64,000 bases of DNA, taken from assembly GCF_000170835.1 (NCBI RefSeq), contig NZ_ABCP01000010.1, positions 37,820 through 101,819 of the forward strand, in the 5' to 3' direction. The notes under the pieces were generated by a model, which did not search any database, was not told where the DNA came from, and worked only from the letters and a program-made list of their open reading frames with translations. The first letter of the stretch is position 1, and each line of letters begins with the position of its first letter. Position numbers and translations under genes: made by a program. The DNA is from Marinobacter algicola DG893. Lineage in GTDB: Bacteria > Pseudomonadota > Gammaproteobacteria > Pseudomonadales > Oleiphilaceae. Shown piece after piece: positions 1-10,296 of the stretch.

Positions 1-290
1 GCATGGGCCACGGAACCACCAACCATCAGCGCACCCACCAGCCCGGGGCCGGCGGTGTAGGCAATGCCTTCGATATCAGCGCGAACCCGGCCAGCATCGG
101 CAAGCACTTGGTCACACAACGGCAGCAATTTGCGGACATGGTCGCGTGAGGCCAGCTCCGGCACCACACCACCGTAGTCTGCATGCATATCAATCTGGCT
201 GAACAACGCATGCGCGAGCAGCCCACGCTCGCTGTCATAGAGGGCAACGCCGGTTTCATCACAGGAGGTTTCAATACCGAGAATCAGCAT
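1..290 (-). CDS. tsaD: TsaD, tRNA N6-threonylcarbamoyladenosine transferase (5' part, cut by window edge)
   Basis: TsaD, with TsaB and TsaE, transfers the threonylcarbamoyl group to A37 of ANN-decoding tRNAs. The minus strand from ATG at 290 reads [19 protein letters not shown], the typical N-terminus of the family. It continues through [16 protein letters not shown], which carries conserved metal-site His context of the ASKHA fold, and [16 protein letters not shown]. About 96 residues of the usual ~340 are present, and the rest lies beyond base 1. The gene is divergent from rpsU, the usual gammaproteobacterial arrangement at this locus. No break is visible in the part shown. Confidence 0.95.
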   Translation of the reverse strand, partial: MLILGIETSCDETGVALYDSERGLLAHALFSQIDMHADYGGVVPELASRDHVRKLLPLCDQVLADAGRVRADIEGIAYTAGPGLVGALMVGGSVAH

Positions 291-529
291 AAGTAAGGGC
301 CACAACTCCGGGCAGGTAAACGTAAACGAGGCATTTTAGCAGAAACCCGAAACCCTCCGTCAGTTTCATCGAACAAACATTGACCTTGGCCATGGGCAGG
401 CGCTATCATTGCCGGCCTTAAATACGCACTGGTCGAGTTTTAGCCAATCTGACCAGGTATCGAGTCGATTTGACAGACAGGTCGATCAGACAAAACTGAA
501 ACCGAATCAATCAGGTAGGTGATTTTCGA

Positions 530-745
530 ATGCCAGCTGTTAAAGTGAAAGAGAATGAACCGTTTGACGTAGCCCTTCGTCGCTTCAAGCGCTCCTGCGA
601 AAAAGCAGGCGTTCTGTCGGAAGTACGTCGCCGTGAGCACTACGAGAAGCCGACAGCCGTGCGCAAGCGTAAGGCAGCTGCAGCCGTCAAGCGTCATCTC
701 AAGAAGCTTCAGCGGGAACAGCGCAAGTTCGAGCGTCTGTACTAA
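530..745 (+). CDS. rpsU: 30S ribosomal protein S21
   Basis: Small-subunit ribosomal protein needed for efficient initiation. The 71-residue product starts [20 protein letters not shown] and is rich in Arg and Lys, including [16 protein letters not shown] near the C-terminus. Length and sequence match bS21 across gammaproteobacteria. It is the first gene of the macromolecular synthesis operon rpsU-dnaG-rpoD and is divergent from tsaD. A GC-rich hairpin with a T-run follows within about 75 bp. It probably ends part of the transcripts, so that S21 is made in excess over primase. Confidence 0.97.
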   Translation: MPAVKVKENEPFDVALRRFKRSCEKAGVLSEVRRREHYEKPTAVRKRKAAAAVKRHLKKLQREQRKFERLY

Positions 746-819
746 GCTTTACCGGACGCCGCTTGACTGCAAGCCTATAATCGCCTGTATAGCCACAGGT
801 TGCACAGAGCGATACCAAA

Positions 820-853
820 ATGCCGCCGAGGCCTGGCTTCGGCGGCATTTTTG
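820..853 (+). terminator. Intrinsic terminator between rpsU and dnaG
   Basis: Stem TGCCGCCGA pairs with TCGGCGGCA and is followed by ATTTTT. It lies between rpsU and dnaG, where the E. coli operon also has a partial terminator. This suggests attenuation rather than full separation of the two genes. Confidence 0.8.
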
Positions 854-897
854 GCTGTACTTCCAGGCCCGGCACTTTCCGCGCGACCGGAGACATC

Positions 898-2631
898 ATG
901 AGTGGACTGATCCCGCAACGCTTTGTTGAAGACCTGCTCGACCGGGTAGACCTGGCAGAGCTGATCGGATCACGTATCACCCTGAAAAAGGCCGGCGGCA
1001 ACTACAAGGCCCGCTGCCCCTTCCACGATGAGAAGACGCCGTCTTTCAACGTTCGGCCGGATAAGGGCTTTTACCACTGCTTTGGCTGTGGCGCCCATGG
1101 CGATGCCATCAGTTTTGTCCGCGAATTCGACGGCCTGGGCTTTACTGATGCGGTCGAGGAACTGGCCCGCCGAGCCGGTATGGAAGTGCCCTACGACCAG
1201 AGCGCGCGCCAGGAAATGCAGCAGGCGCGAACACTGACGGACGCCCTGGATTACGCCAGCCGCTTCTATCAGTCAGCCCTGAAGGGCCAGCAGGGTGAAT
1301 TCGCCCGGGACTACCTCAAACAGAGGGGCCTGGACGACAGCATCATTGAACAATACCAGTTGGGCTACGCCCCTGGTACCGGCACTGCCTTGTTCGACAG
1401 TGCCAGCAGGGATCTGCAGGGTCCATTGGTTGAAACCGGCACCGTGTCCGACCGCTACGGGCGGCCCAGGGACCTGTTTCGCAACCGGGTGATGTTCCCG
1501 ATCCGCAACAGCCGCGGACGGACCATTGCGTTCGGCGGGCGCACACTGGGTGATGACAAGGCCAAGTACATCAACTCTCCGGAGTCTGATGTGTTCCATA
1601 AGAGCCGCGAAATCTACGGCCTTTATGAAGCCAAACAGTCGATCCGCCAACTCGACAGGCTGCTGGTGGTGGAAGGCTACATGGATGTCATTGCGCTCGC
1701 GCAGAATGGCATCCACTTTGCCGTGGCCACACTGGGCACAGCCACAAACCAGGACAGCCTGTCGGCACTGCTGAAGCAGGTACGGCACCTGGTGTTCTGT
1801 TTTGATGGCGACCAGGCCGGTTATCGGGCGGCCGACAAGGCCCTGGAAAATGCGCTGGAATTGCTGACCGACGGCCTTCATCTGCAGTTCCTGATGATGC
1901 CGGACGGTGAAGACCCGGACACGCTGGTGCGCAAGGAAGGCCCCGACGCGTTCCAGGAACGCATCAACGGCGCGACGCCCCTGTCTCGCTACCTGTTCAA
2001 CCGACAGAGCGAAGGCTTGGACCTGACGCTGCCGGAAGACCGGGGTGAGCTGAAGGCACGGGTAGAACCGCTGCTGAAGAAAATGCCCAGGAGCACCCTC
2101 AGGGATGCCATGTGGCATGAGATGCTGCGACTGTGTGGCAACAACCGGGGTGACTGGCAGAACCGCCGCCAGCCAAACGGCAAGGGCGGCTACGGCGAGC
2201 GCCGGGTGCAGGAACAACGGATCGACGTAAAACTCAGCAAGGATACCCAGCTTTGCCTGGCCCTGCTGGAAGCACCGGACATGGCCAGCGAAATTGCTGA
2301 ACTCTGCCGTAGCAGCCGCCAATACCGGCAGGCAGGCCAGTTCGCCGGCTGGATTCTGGAACGCGCCATCAAAGACCGGCGCTCCCTTGTCCGTGAGCTG
2401 GCAACGGATAACCGCGCCAGGGAACAGTTTTACAACCTGTTCGATGGCATTGAGCACATCCCCGCACGGGAGCAGACCCTGGCTGGCGCCAGGGAAATGC
2501 TGAATCCGAACCGGGAAGTGGCGCGCAAGCAGCGGCTAACGTCTCTACTATCGGAAAAACGTAGCCTGGCAGACCTTAGCGCCGAAGAGCGGCAGGAACT
2601 GAAGGCACTGACCGGACAGAACGACGACTGA
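898..2631 (+). CDS. dnaG: DNA primase
   Basis: Synthesises RNA primers for replication with DnaB helicase. The 577-residue product has an N-terminal CHC2 zinc finger (C40, H43, C61, C64), then the RNA polymerase core with a TOPRIM domain. TOPRIM motifs are [11 protein letters not shown] near residue 260 and [12 protein letters not shown] near 305. The C-terminal part matches the DnaB-interacting helical region in length. ATG at 898 was chosen because [18 protein letters not shown] matches family N-termini. The open frame extends upstream to 820, but that part is only the terminator hairpin. It sits between rpsU and rpoD. Confidence 0.97.
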   Translation: MSGLIPQRFVEDLLDRVDLAELIGSRITLKKAGGNYKARCPFHDEKTPSFNVRPDKGFYHCFGCGAHGDAISFVREFDGLGFTDAVEELARRAGMEVPYDQSARQEMQQARTLTDALDYASRFYQSALKGQQGEFARDYLKQRGLDDSIIEQYQLGYAPGTGTALFDSASRDLQGPLVETGTVSDRYGRPRDLFRNRVMFPIRNSRGRTIAFGGRTLGDDKAKYINSPESDVFHKSREIYGLYEAKQSIRQLDRLLVVEGYMDVIALAQNGIHFAVATLGTATNQDSLSALLKQVRHLVFCFDGDQAGYRAADKALENALELLTDGLHLQFLMMPDGEDPDTLVRKEGPDAFQERINGATPLSRYLFNRQSEGLDLTLPEDRGELKARVEPLLKKMPRSTLRDAMWHEMLRLCGNNRGDWQNRRQPNGKGGYGERRVQEQRIDVKLSKDTQLCLALLEAPDMASEIAELCRSSRQYRQAGQFAGWILERAIKDRRSLVRELATDNRAREQFYNLFDGIEHIPAREQTLAGAREMLNPNREVARKQRLTSLLSEKRSLADLSAEERQELKALTGQNDD

Positions 2632-2698
2632 CCAGCGCCAGAAAACGAGAGCCGGCGGGCCAAAAAACGCAATAACTGCCGCCGGAAACGGCACTGCA

Positions 2699-2727
2699 CT
2701 TGAAACTTGGAGTGTTGATCACCATCT
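2699..2727 (+). promoter_or_regulatory. Candidate heat-shock (sigma-32) promoter upstream of rpoD
   Basis: CTTGAAA at 2699-2705, a 14-base spacer, then CACCATCT at 2720-2727. The sigma-32 consensus is CTTGAAA, 11-16 bases, CCCCATNT, so only one defined position differs. It lies about 85 bp before the rpoD start. E. coli rpoD is also served by a heat-shock promoter, there within dnaG. Inferred from sequence only. Confidence 0.5.
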
Positions 2728-2812
2728 AACCATCCGGTGGCAGAGCAACCGAGCGACAGCTATAATGGCTGTTTCACTTTTTTCCTTTTACCAGCGAGTT
2801 CACAGGGTGTCT

Positions 2813-4663
2813 ATGTCAGGCAATTCGCAGAAATCACGTCTTAAAGACCTCATTGCACGAGGCAAGGAACAAGGTTACCTGACTTACGCCGAGGTAAACG
2901 ACCACCTCCCGGAAGACATTGCTGACCCGGACCAGGTCGAAGACATCATTCGCATGATTAACGACATGGGCATCCAGGTGTCTGAAGTGGCACCGGACGC
3001 GGACACGCTGCTGATGACCGACGGTGACTCCACCGCTGACGAAGCAGCGGCCGCCGAAGCCGCCGCCGCACTCGCTGCCGTAGAATCCGACGCCGGCCGC
3101 ACCACCGACCCCGTCCGCATGTACATGCGCGAAATGGGCACCGTGGAGCTACTGACCCGCGAAGGCGAAATCGTCATTGCCAAGCGCATCGAGGAAGGTA
3201 TCCGCGATGTCATGGCTGCCGTGGCCCACTTCCCCGGCATCACCGGCACCGTTATCCAGGCCTACGACCGCATCATCGAGAATGAAGGCCGCCTCAGCGA
3301 CATCGTCTCCGGTTTCCTCGATCCTGATGGCGCCGAGCCGTTCATGGAGGAAGACACAACCCCGGATACGTCAAGCACCTCAGACGATTCTTCCGACGAT
3401 GATGATGACGATGACGACAGCGAAGAAGAAACCGAAAGCGGTCCGGATCCGGAAGAGACCCGTCTGCGTTTTGAGCTGCTGAAAGAAAAGCTCGATGCTG
3501 CCGATGCAAGCCTGGCCAAACACGGCCGCGGCCACAAGAAAACCCAGGAAGCCCTGAACGAGCTGGGACAGGTGTTTGCGCCGTTCAAGCTGGGCAACAA
3601 GGCCTTTGATGAGCTTGTAAACGTGGTTCGCTCCACCAACGATCTGGTGCGTGAGAACGAGCGTGCGATCATGAAAATCTGTGTGCGTGAGTGCAAGATG
3701 CCGCGCAAGGATTTCATCAAGTCGTTCCCCGGCAACGAAACCAGCCTGGACTGGGCCGAAAAGATGTCCAAGGGCAAGAAGCCCTACGCACCGCTGATTG
3801 CCGAGCGCATCGACGAAGTCGTGCGCCTGCAGAAGCGCATTGCCAACATCCAGACCGAAGTCGACCTGGACGTTTCCGACATCAAGGAAATCAACCGCCG
3901 CGTCTCCATCGGCGAAGCCAAGGCCCGCCGTGCCAAGAAGGAGATGGTGGAAGCCAACCTACGTCTGGTTATCTCCATTGCCAAGAAGTACACCAACCGC
4001 GGCCTGCAGTTCCTCGACCTGATCCAGGAAGGCAACATCGGCCTTATGAAGGCCGTTGACAAGTTCGAGTATCGCCGTGGCTACAAGTTCTCCACTTACG
4101 CCACCTGGTGGATTCGTCAGGCCATCACCCGCTCCATCGCGGACCAGGCCCGCACCATCCGTATTCCGGTGCACATGATCGAAACCATCAACAAGCTCAA
4201 CCGCATCTCCCGTCAGATGTTGCAGGAGATGGGCCGCGAGCCCACGCCGGAAGAGTTGGGCGAGCGCATGGAAATGCCCGAGGACAAGATCCGCAAGGTA
4301 TTGAAGATCGCCAAGGAACCGATCTCCATGGAAACCCCGATCGGTGATGACGAAGACAGCCACCTGGGCGATTTCATTGAAGACATCCAGGCACTGTCGC
4401 CCGTCGACTCCGCCACCGCCGAAGGCCTGCGCGAAGCTACCCGCTCCGTGCTCTCCGGCCTGACCGCGCGCGAGTCCAAGGTGCTGCGCATGCGCTTCGG
4501 TATTGAAATGAACACCGACCACACCCTGGAAGAAGTGGGCAAGCAGTTTGACGTAACCCGCGAGCGAATCCGCCAGATCGAAGCCAAGGCTCTGCGCAAA
4601 CTGCGCCACCCTTCCCGCTCCGACCACCTGCGCGGCTTCATTGACGATCAGGGCAACGGATAA
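2813..4663 (+). CDS. rpoD: RNA polymerase primary sigma factor (sigma-70)
   Basis: The housekeeping sigma factor. The product has 616 residues. Region 1.1 begins with [20 protein letters not shown] and is followed by region 1.2 ([21 protein letters not shown]). A non-conserved region carries a very acidic run (residues about 185-210, Asp/Ser/Glu). Regions 2 to 4 contain [20 protein letters not shown] (2.3-2.4) and the 4.2 helix-turn-helix [21 protein letters not shown] at 2813 fits family N-termini. The frame is open from 2765, but the extra residues [16 protein letters not shown] do not resemble RpoD. A strong terminator follows. Confidence 0.98.
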   Translation: MSGNSQKSRLKDLIARGKEQGYLTYAEVNDHLPEDIADPDQVEDIIRMINDMGIQVSEVAPDADTLLMTDGDSTADEAAAAEAAAALAAVESDAGRTTDPVRMYMREMGTVELLTREGEIVIAKRIEEGIRDVMAAVAHFPGITGTVIQAYDRIIENEGRLSDIVSGFLDPDGAEPFMEEDTTPDTSSTSDDSSDDDDDDDDSEEETESGPDPEETRLRFELLKEKLDAADASLAKHGRGHKKTQEALNELGQVFAPFKLGNKAFDELVNVVRSTNDLVRENERAIMKICVRECKMPRKDFIKSFPGNETSLDWAEKMSKGKKPYAPLIAERIDEVVRLQKRIANIQTEVDLDVSDIKEINRRVSIGEAKARRAKKEMVEANLRLVISIAKKYTNRGLQFLDLIQEGNIGLMKAVDKFEYRRGYKFSTYATWWIRQAITRSIADQARTIRIPVHMIETINKLNRISRQMLQEMGREPTPEELGERMEMPEDKIRKVLKIAKEPISMETPIGDDEDSHLGDFIEDIQALSPVDSATAEGLREATRSVLSGLTARESKVLRMRFGIEMNTDHTLEEVGKQFDVTRERIRQIEAKALRKLRHPSRSDHLRGFIDDQGNG

Positions 4664-4676
4664 CACCACAACAGTA

Positions 4677-4718
4677 GCGGGCGCCACCCCTCACCGGTAT
4701 AATGGCGCCCGCTTTGTT
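4677..4718 (+). terminator. rpoD terminator
   Basis: GCGGGCGCCA at 4677-4686 pairs with TGGCGCCCGC at 4703-4712, followed by TTTGTT. The loop contains TATAAT at 4698-4703, which could also be a -10 element for the tRNA 75 bp downstream, although no good -35 is seen. Confidence 0.75.
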
Positions 4719-4778
4719 GCTCCTGCCCGGAAGCGACATCCCAAAAAGCACACCTTTAAACAGCATCGGCTGAAAAAA

Positions 4779-4855
4779 GGGCCTATAGCTCAGTTGGTTA
4801 GAGCAGAGGACTCATAATCCTTTGGTCCCTGGTTCGAGTCCAGGTGGGCCCACCA
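4779..4855 (+). tRNA. tRNA with CAU anticodon, probably tRNA-Ile2 (lysidine-modified)
   Basis: A 77-nt cloverleaf ending in an encoded CCA. The anticodon loop is CTCATAA, so CAU. Acceptor pairs C4-G69 and C5-G68 are those recognised by TilS in tRNA-Ile2, whereas E. coli elongator tRNA-Met has U4-A69 and A5-U68. The T arm GGTTCGAGTCC is standard. It follows rpoD, as in pseudomonads. Automatic annotation may label it tRNA-Met. Accessory DNA begins directly after it. Confidence 0.88.
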
Positions 4856-5217
4856 CTCCCCCAGTATTTTTGAAACTGGTATTGAAACCATAAATCGTCC
4901 GCTTTGGTCGCAAAGCGAACATTCGGATCAGACGAGTCACGCCAGCCAGGATGCACGGCTCCAAAATGAGGGCGAAGCGTCAATATGTCGACTTCGCCCT
5001 TACTCGTTTCGTCAGAATAAGCAAATCACCAACATAGCAATTGCTCGTGCGATTCTAGAGAAGTAAAGGAAAACCTTGTCGTTCACTCTTACCCGAATTT
5101 CAAATCTAATCCTAAGTATCACTTTCGTTCACCTCCTGCTTTTATCAGTGAGGTGAGAGTAAACTTGCTTGTACTTGTTCACCCATGACACAAAACCGGG
5201 GAAAATCCAATATTGTG
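4856..5217. other. Gene-free stretch at the start of the accessory region
   Basis: No convincing gene was found. A weak minus-strand frame runs back into the tRNA and is rejected. The stretch holds the first copy of a dispersed AAGCGAACATTC repeat and then AT-rich sequence. No repeat of the tRNA 3' end (an attachment-site footprint) was seen by eye elsewhere in the window. Confidence 0.4.
4898..4926 (+). repeat. Dispersed AAGCGAACATTCGG motif, copy 1, in a hairpin
   Basis: CGCTTTG-GTCG-CAAAGCG forms a perfect 7-bp stem and leads into AACATTCGG. The same core recurs at 13777-13800 and 17191-17208, and in inverse orientation at 9338-9359 and 41688-41707, always outside genes in the accessory part. 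Confidence 0.6.
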
Positions 5218-5991
5218 TCAGGGTGCTGTCCGTATGATCTGGCGCTCCGTCAATGTCGGATCGTCGAATACAGTTGCGGTGGTCTTAGCAACTATTTCTC
5301 GCAATGGCTGCCCAGTCTCACTGCGGATCAGCTGAGTTAATCTTTTTATAAAATAGCTACGCTTAGCATTAGGATGCTTTGGCTTTTCAAGCTTTACGGA
5401 TGACTGCTCATTACCAAGCAGTCCCACCTGATCATCCGAGTCCAAGGTTGCTAACTTTCGGAGATTCGCTGATAACAACCCGGGACTCAAATCGGGCCAT
5501 TGTTTGTACTCAGGTTCGGTGTTCGCATGTTGCTCAGCATCTATGTTGGGGTCGAAGAATTTTAGGGAGTGGCCTACAAGATTTTCGAGCATTAACTTGC
5601 TACGCTTGGAAAAATACCTTTCTTGTAAGAGCTGATCGTAGCGACTAAATTCAATTAACTTCGCGAGCTTCATAGCTGTTTCTTTTACTTCAATTAACCA
5701 ACTCTCGTAATCTTTTGGCGTGAGATTGTGAGGCTTCGTTTCTATATAAATCGACGACAATTGAACCATGCTCGCGAACGAAGTAGCTCTTATTTGGTAT
5801 TTGGGAAGCTTCTCCCATACCGATTTCATATCGGGGTACGTTAGCAACCTATATAAAAGATCGGCTTGCTCAGTATCAGGTTCCGCTGTTGGAAAGCGAC
5901 GCTTCCAATAGTCCACCTCGTCACATGCCTCTTTCCACTCCGAAATAACTTCCTTTGGAGCCCAGCTCGGAAATCTCTGACTATTCACCAT
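5218..5991 (-). CDS. Hypothetical protein, 257 residues
   Basis: Not recognised. The product is soluble and mostly helical by composition, rich in Leu, Lys and Glu, with no signal peptide or obvious membrane segment. It has an aromatic N-terminal part (QRFPSWAPKEVISEWKEAC), a central region with SKRSKLMLENLVGHSLKFF, and a basic stretch KHPNAKRSYFIKRLTQLIRS before the C-terminus. Codon use is more AT-rich than in the flanking core genes, consistent with acquisition. ATG at 5991 is preferred to the TTG codon just before it. It stands alone between the tRNA and an IS3-family element, with no partner gene. Confidence 0.6.
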   Translation of the reverse strand: MVNSQRFPSWAPKEVISEWKEACDEVDYWKRRFPTAEPDTEQADLLYRLLTYPDMKSVWEKLPKYQIRATSFASMVQLSSIYIETKPHNLTPKDYESWLIEVKETAMKLAKLIEFSRYDQLLQERYFSKRSKLMLENLVGHSLKFFDPNIDAEQHANTEPEYKQWPDLSPGLLSANLRKLATLDSDDQVGLLGNEQSSVKLEKPKHPNAKRSYFIKRLTQLIRSETGQPLREIVAKTTATVFDDPTLTERQIIRTAP

Positions 5992-6234
5992 CAAAAGATC
6001 TTCAATTTCTTGATTAAGAGTGTTGGAGCGTTAATATGCTAACGCTTGTAGTATGCTCGCTCACGGCATGGAGCCGAAGGCGCAATATAGTAGGCGTCGC
6101 CGTTCCTGTGCTGGTTAGCTGGGGACGCTTGATCGATATAATTTTGCTGCCTCAACAAAGTTATCTCTGTAGTGGTTCAATGATTCCGGACACCAGCGTA
6201 GGTGGTAAGATCGCCACCATAAACGAGGTGTCTG

Positions 6235-7397
<1,163 letters not shown>

Positions 7398-7452
7398 CCA
7401 CTACACAATGTAATGGGCGTCGCAGTGCGTGCACTGATTAAGTGTTACCGGG

Positions 7453-7740
7453 CTACGATTTAAGTTTGGTTTTTAGGTGGCTTAGTAGGTCTTGAGTTTT
7501 GACCTTCTCACCCTTTCGGTATGCCATGATTTTTTTCAGGGTAATCTCGTAGTTCTCCGGTTTATGCGCAAGGTCGCACTCATCATAGTACTGGAGGATA
7601 AAGTCCCTGATCTCATAACCTTCACTACGGTTTATGAATAGGCGATCCCGCTTAACTGCCGGGGCGTCCCCGCTGGTACGCGTCCATGATAAATTCGTGT
7701 TTTCTTTGAGCCACTGAGTTACCTGACTTTCCTTTGACAT
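7453..7740 (-). CDS. Hypothetical protein, 95 residues
   Basis: Not recognised. The product starts MSKESQVTQWLKENTNLSWT and is charged, with many Lys, Asp and Glu and no membrane segment. ATG at 7740 is preceded by AAGGAG eight bases upstream, which settles the start against a TTG six bases earlier. It is the first of several short minus-strand genes (7.4-10.5 kb) packed head to tail, each with its own ribosome binding site. This layout resembles gene cassettes, but no attC was found here. Confidence 0.6.
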   Translation of the reverse strand: MSKESQVTQWLKENTNLSWTRTSGDAPAVKRDRLFINRSEGYEIRDFILQYYDECDLAHKPENYEITLKKIMAYRKGEKVKTQDLLSHLKTKLKS

Positions 7741-7923
7741 TTTCAATTCTCCTTAGAGGTATTATCGCGGCCTTCATTGACCACTTAAAGCTGAAATAGG
7801 CGGCTCGAAAGGGGCTTCCGGTGGAGGCCGAAGGTCGGACCGTACTTATTTAACGGGTTATGTGGTTTGCTCCCGTTTGACCTGATCTCAGGCCAACTAC
7901 AACGGAAGCAAGCCATGTAAGAA

Positions 7924-8073
7924 TTAGTTTTTGCAGCCGTTTTTGCCGCACGTGATCCTTTCATGCGATGAAACCCAGTGACTGGGGTTGTCACGAGTAT
8001 CGAAACCGCAACCAGTTTTACCGCCTTTGCTACCGCTGTGAACTTCACCTGTTGGTGTATGCTTGACAGCCAT
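7924..8073 (-). CDS. Small Cys/His-containing protein, 49 residues
   Basis: A 49-residue product beginning MAVKHTPTGEVHSGSKGGK and ending ITCGKNGCKN. GAGGAGG precedes ATG at 8073 by seven bases, a strong ribosome binding site. It has three Cys and four His spread as CGFDT, HW, H and CGKNGC, so it could bind a metal, but this is inference. I recall similar orphan small proteins in Pseudomonas and Shewanella but cannot name a family. A longer frame overlapping it on the same strand (to 7785) has no comparable start signal and was not used. Confidence 0.55.
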   Translation of the reverse strand: MAVKHTPTGEVHSGSKGGKTGCGFDTRDNPSHWVSSHERITCGKNGCKN

Positions 8074-8124
8074 CTTGACCCCTCCTCAAGGGTGCGAGCA
8101 TTCCAGAATTACCCTAACCTATTG

Positions 8125-8143
8125 GTGTACGAATTTTGTACAC
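8125..8143. promoter_or_regulatory. Inverted repeat GTGTAC-N7-GTACAC
   Basis: A perfect 6-bp inverted repeat in the intergenic space upstream of the 49-residue gene. It may be an operator. No adjacent regulator gene is seen and nothing else supports it. Confidence 0.25.
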
Positions 8144-8290
8144 AAAAATAGCCTACACCCTGGCCAAAAACTGTTCAAGCATACAGTCTGTACAAATACA
8201 CATGACGCGCGCAGCATGCGCAGCTTTGGAATGGATGCGAAGCCACAATGGAAAAGGAGTCGCCGTGCCTGCGATGGTGACGTGACGTGC

Positions 8291-8740
8291 CTATTTTAGC
8301 TGGAAATTACAGTCGAAATTCGTAGAACGCGCCTTTACTCCGCTTGTTGGCGCTCCGTAGCCGCCGTACCCGCTGACTTGAGACCCAACAACTTTCTGCA
8401 TTCCAATATGTATTGCGTACGTCCAAACCCCCGCCGCATTCCCATTATTTCCGGGGGCTTCTACAACAATTACTAATCCGGGATTTTGGGCAAGGACATA
8501 GCCCATTTTTTCATCAATACGGATTTGGTCAGGAGGGGTAAACGTGAATTTCCACATAGACCCAAACTTTTCCGCAGTCGTCCAAACTCCGCCCGATTGG
8601 TCTTCACGAAAATCTGTTGCGTCGCGATATCCATGCGTATTCACATCCTTGCATATCGCCTCAAATGCCGGATTTTGGCCTTGCCCAAAAGCAAATGTCC
8701 CGGTGGCCGTGAGAACAAGTCCAGCGATCAATGTCCTCAT
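8291..8740 (-). CDS. Exported hypothetical protein, 149 residues
   Basis: Function not recognised. The N-terminus MRTLIAGLVLTATGTFAFGQ is a Sec signal peptide with likely cleavage after residue ~19. The mature part has two Cys (one in EAICKDVN, one in NFDCNFQLK at the C-terminus) that could form a disulfide. It also has a Gly/Tyr-rich stretch VSGYGGYGAP. GAGGAA precedes ATG at 8740. It is in the same direction as its small-gene neighbours, with a low-GC flank. Probably periplasmic or surface-exposed. Confidence 0.6.
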   Translation of the reverse strand: MRTLIAGLVLTATGTFAFGQGQNPAFEAICKDVNTHGYRDATDFREDQSGGVWTTAEKFGSMWKFTFTPPDQIRIDEKMGYVLAQNPGLVIVVEAPGNNGNAAGVWTYAIHIGMQKVVGSQVSGYGGYGAPTSGVKARSTNFDCNFQLK

Positions 8741-8803
8741 ATCTATTTCCTCGGCATAGTCTTGTCATACTGACATAACAATTGTTTATCTTTAATTGAC
8801 TAA

Positions 8804-9094
8804 TTACAGATCATTAACCTCAATTGTGAAGTCTTTACGAAGGAGTACTTCCATCTTTGGATTACTTTCAAGTACACCGATCACACGCGCGCTGAGGGCA
8901 TCTAAAATAGAGTCTATATCGTTATCATCTACGCATTGTTCCGATATTTTAAATACTAATCTGCCCTCTGACCTACTATTCACATAATAATTGTATAAAC
9001 CTCGATCAAGGTCATGCTGTTGCAATACTTCTGATTCTGGATAATTTTTTGAGAAAAACTCTTCTATTTGAGCAACTTTCTCTGAATCGTCCAT
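8804..9094 (-). CDS. Hypothetical protein, 96 residues
   Basis: Not recognised. An acidic soluble product starting MDDSEKVAQIEEFFSKNYPE, with GGAGAGA before ATG at 9094. It contains VFKISEQCVDDNDIDSILDA and ends IEVNDL. Its AT-rich composition differs strongly from the core genes and suggests transfer. No conserved catalytic residues are visible. Confidence 0.55.
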   Translation of the reverse strand: MDDSEKVAQIEEFFSKNYPESEVLQQHDLDRGLYNYYVNSRSEGRLVFKISEQCVDDNDIDSILDALSARVIGVLESNPKMEVLLRKDFTIEVNDL

Positions 9095-9620
9095 TGTCTC
9101 TCTCCGAAAAAATAACAGATATTAGGCAGCGCGTTTTATCATTGCAGAACTTTGACTGTGTCATTATTACTGATTTTGAACCATCAATCGCGCTGCATAA
9201 AAATTGATAAAACAGAAGCTTAGCCGAGCATTGCCATCTTTGCCATGTAATCATTCAGCGTCTGCAATGTGCTCCGGCAATCATACTGGATGAAATTGCT
9301 GTGATTTAGCTTGGAGGCTCTGGAGGAAAGGCCTGGCTCGAATGTCCGCTTTTGTTTAGCAGACAGCGGGAAAAGGCCTCCAGCGGGCGAGTAAGTTCAT
9401 GAGAAACCCAATAAATGCGCTAGATGAACCATCTGATGAATCAGAGCAAGCCCCTGAGCAGCTAGGCTCTTGTTTGAAGGTGGCTTATTGGAGCCTGGCA
9501 AGTTCCATGAACAACGACAGTGCGTATAGGTTAAACCAGCGTTTCCGATCGGAGCCTTCTTTACGTAGAGTGTGATCCGCTGGATGACGACTGTTAGCTC
9601 CAAGGCGAAGGTCAGGGAAA
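9095..9620. other. Non-coding gap with one copy of the dispersed repeat
   Basis: About 525 bp in which I find no gene with a start signal. It contains the inverse-orientation motif CGAATGTCCGCTTTTGTTTA at 9339-9358. A weak inverted repeat follows (CCAGCGGATC against GATCGGAAACGCTGG in minus-strand reading). It vaguely recalls an attC but lacks proper core boxes. Confidence 0.35.
9339..9358 (-). repeat. Dispersed AAGCGRACATTCG motif, copy 2 (inverse)
   Basis: CGAATGTCCGCTTTTGTTTA. It shares 19 of 20 bases with the copy at 41689-41708 and is the reverse complement of the core in copies 1, 3 and 4. Confidence 0.6.
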
Positions 9621-10292
9621 TCAATCCTCAGCCTGGATATACTGCACGAGCATTCGACCAAGTGTCGTGACACTGAGGCGATTACCTTTCTGCTCGGCAA
9701 GCCCGAACCGCTGCAGAGTCTGCTTGTAGCTCTCCTGAAGCGCTGCCTTGACGATTTGTTCCTGAGAAGCCCCCATTGTTTTGCTTACCGGTTCCAATAT
9801 TTCTGGGTGCAGCTTCGCCCATTCTTTATGCGGCCCATCTCCAAAGACCGGATTCAAAGAATAATAAATTAACCAAATGATCTCCGGGTCTGTTAGTTCT
9901 CGGTAGATATTGAGTAATTTCCGGATTTCCTCATAGCGCAACTCTTCGGTTGACAGCGCCTTGGCAACCAAGCGTCCAAGACGCTCTTTGCGGTCTGCAG
10001 ATACTGCCCTGGATGCTTGGACGCAGCCTTCCTCCAAGAGATCCAAACCTTCTTCAGTTTGAAGGTGTTGCTCAAATGTATCCAGTCGCCCGTGAATGTT
10101 TGCGACTTCGGAATCAAGCTGTTTCAAAAAGGCAACCATGCGCTCCAAGCGCAGGTCTGGGATGATGGCCGTCATCACTTCAGAAATGAGGGTTCCGACA
10201 CCTGGAAGCACGCCAGCAGCGCTGTTGGCGATACTTACCAACTTATCCCGTCTATTGGAATCCAGAGTGTTCTGGTCGAGATTGCTCATCAT
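9621..10292 (-). CDS. Hypothetical protein with hydrophobic N-terminal segment, 223 residues
   Basis: Function unknown. Residues ~17-60 (VSIANSAAGVLPGVGTLISE and onward) form a Gly-rich amphipathic or hydrophobic stretch that could associate with membranes. A long helical, charged middle follows (LLEEGCVQASRAVSADRKE). The C-terminal ~35 residues (TLQRFGLAEQKGNRLSVTTL) look like a small winged-helix. The start at 10292 lies only four bases after the stop of the upstream gene, so the two are translationally coupled. The frame is open further upstream, but that would overlap the neighbour. An immune-type effector role is conceivable given the island setting, but this is speculation. Confidence 0.6.
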   Translation of the reverse strand: MMSNLDQNTLDSNRRDKLVSIANSAAGVLPGVGTLISEVMTAIIPDLRLERMVAFLKQLDSEVANIHGRLDTFEQHLQTEEGLDLLEEGCVQASRAVSADRKERLGRLVAKALSTEELRYEEIRKLLNIYRELTDPEIIWLIYYSLNPVFGDGPHKEWAKLHPEILEPVSKTMGASQEQIVKAALQESYKQTLQRFGLAEQKGNRLSVTTLGRMLVQYIQAED

Positions 10293-10296
10293 TCTG

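Noticed and set aside
470..475. TTGACA upstream of rpsU as a -35 box
   Set aside because: No -10 hexamer at the right distance (AAACTG only).
2761..2766. TATAAT upstream of rpoD as sigma-70 -10 element
   Set aside because: No acceptable -35 at 16-18 bp distance; the sigma-32-type match upstream is better.
4798..4983. Minus-strand 61-codon frame overlapping the tRNA
   Set aside because: It runs through the tRNA gene and the dispersed repeat and has no start signal. The similar PNVRFAT peptides here and at 13.8 kb come only from translating the repeat.
6037..6120. Weak attC-like structure left of the first IS element (GCTAAC ... GTTAGC)
   Set aside because: The outer 6-bp arms pair and ACGGC/GCCGT pair inside, but spacing between boxes is unequal (10 and 19 bases) and the core does not match RYYYAAC.
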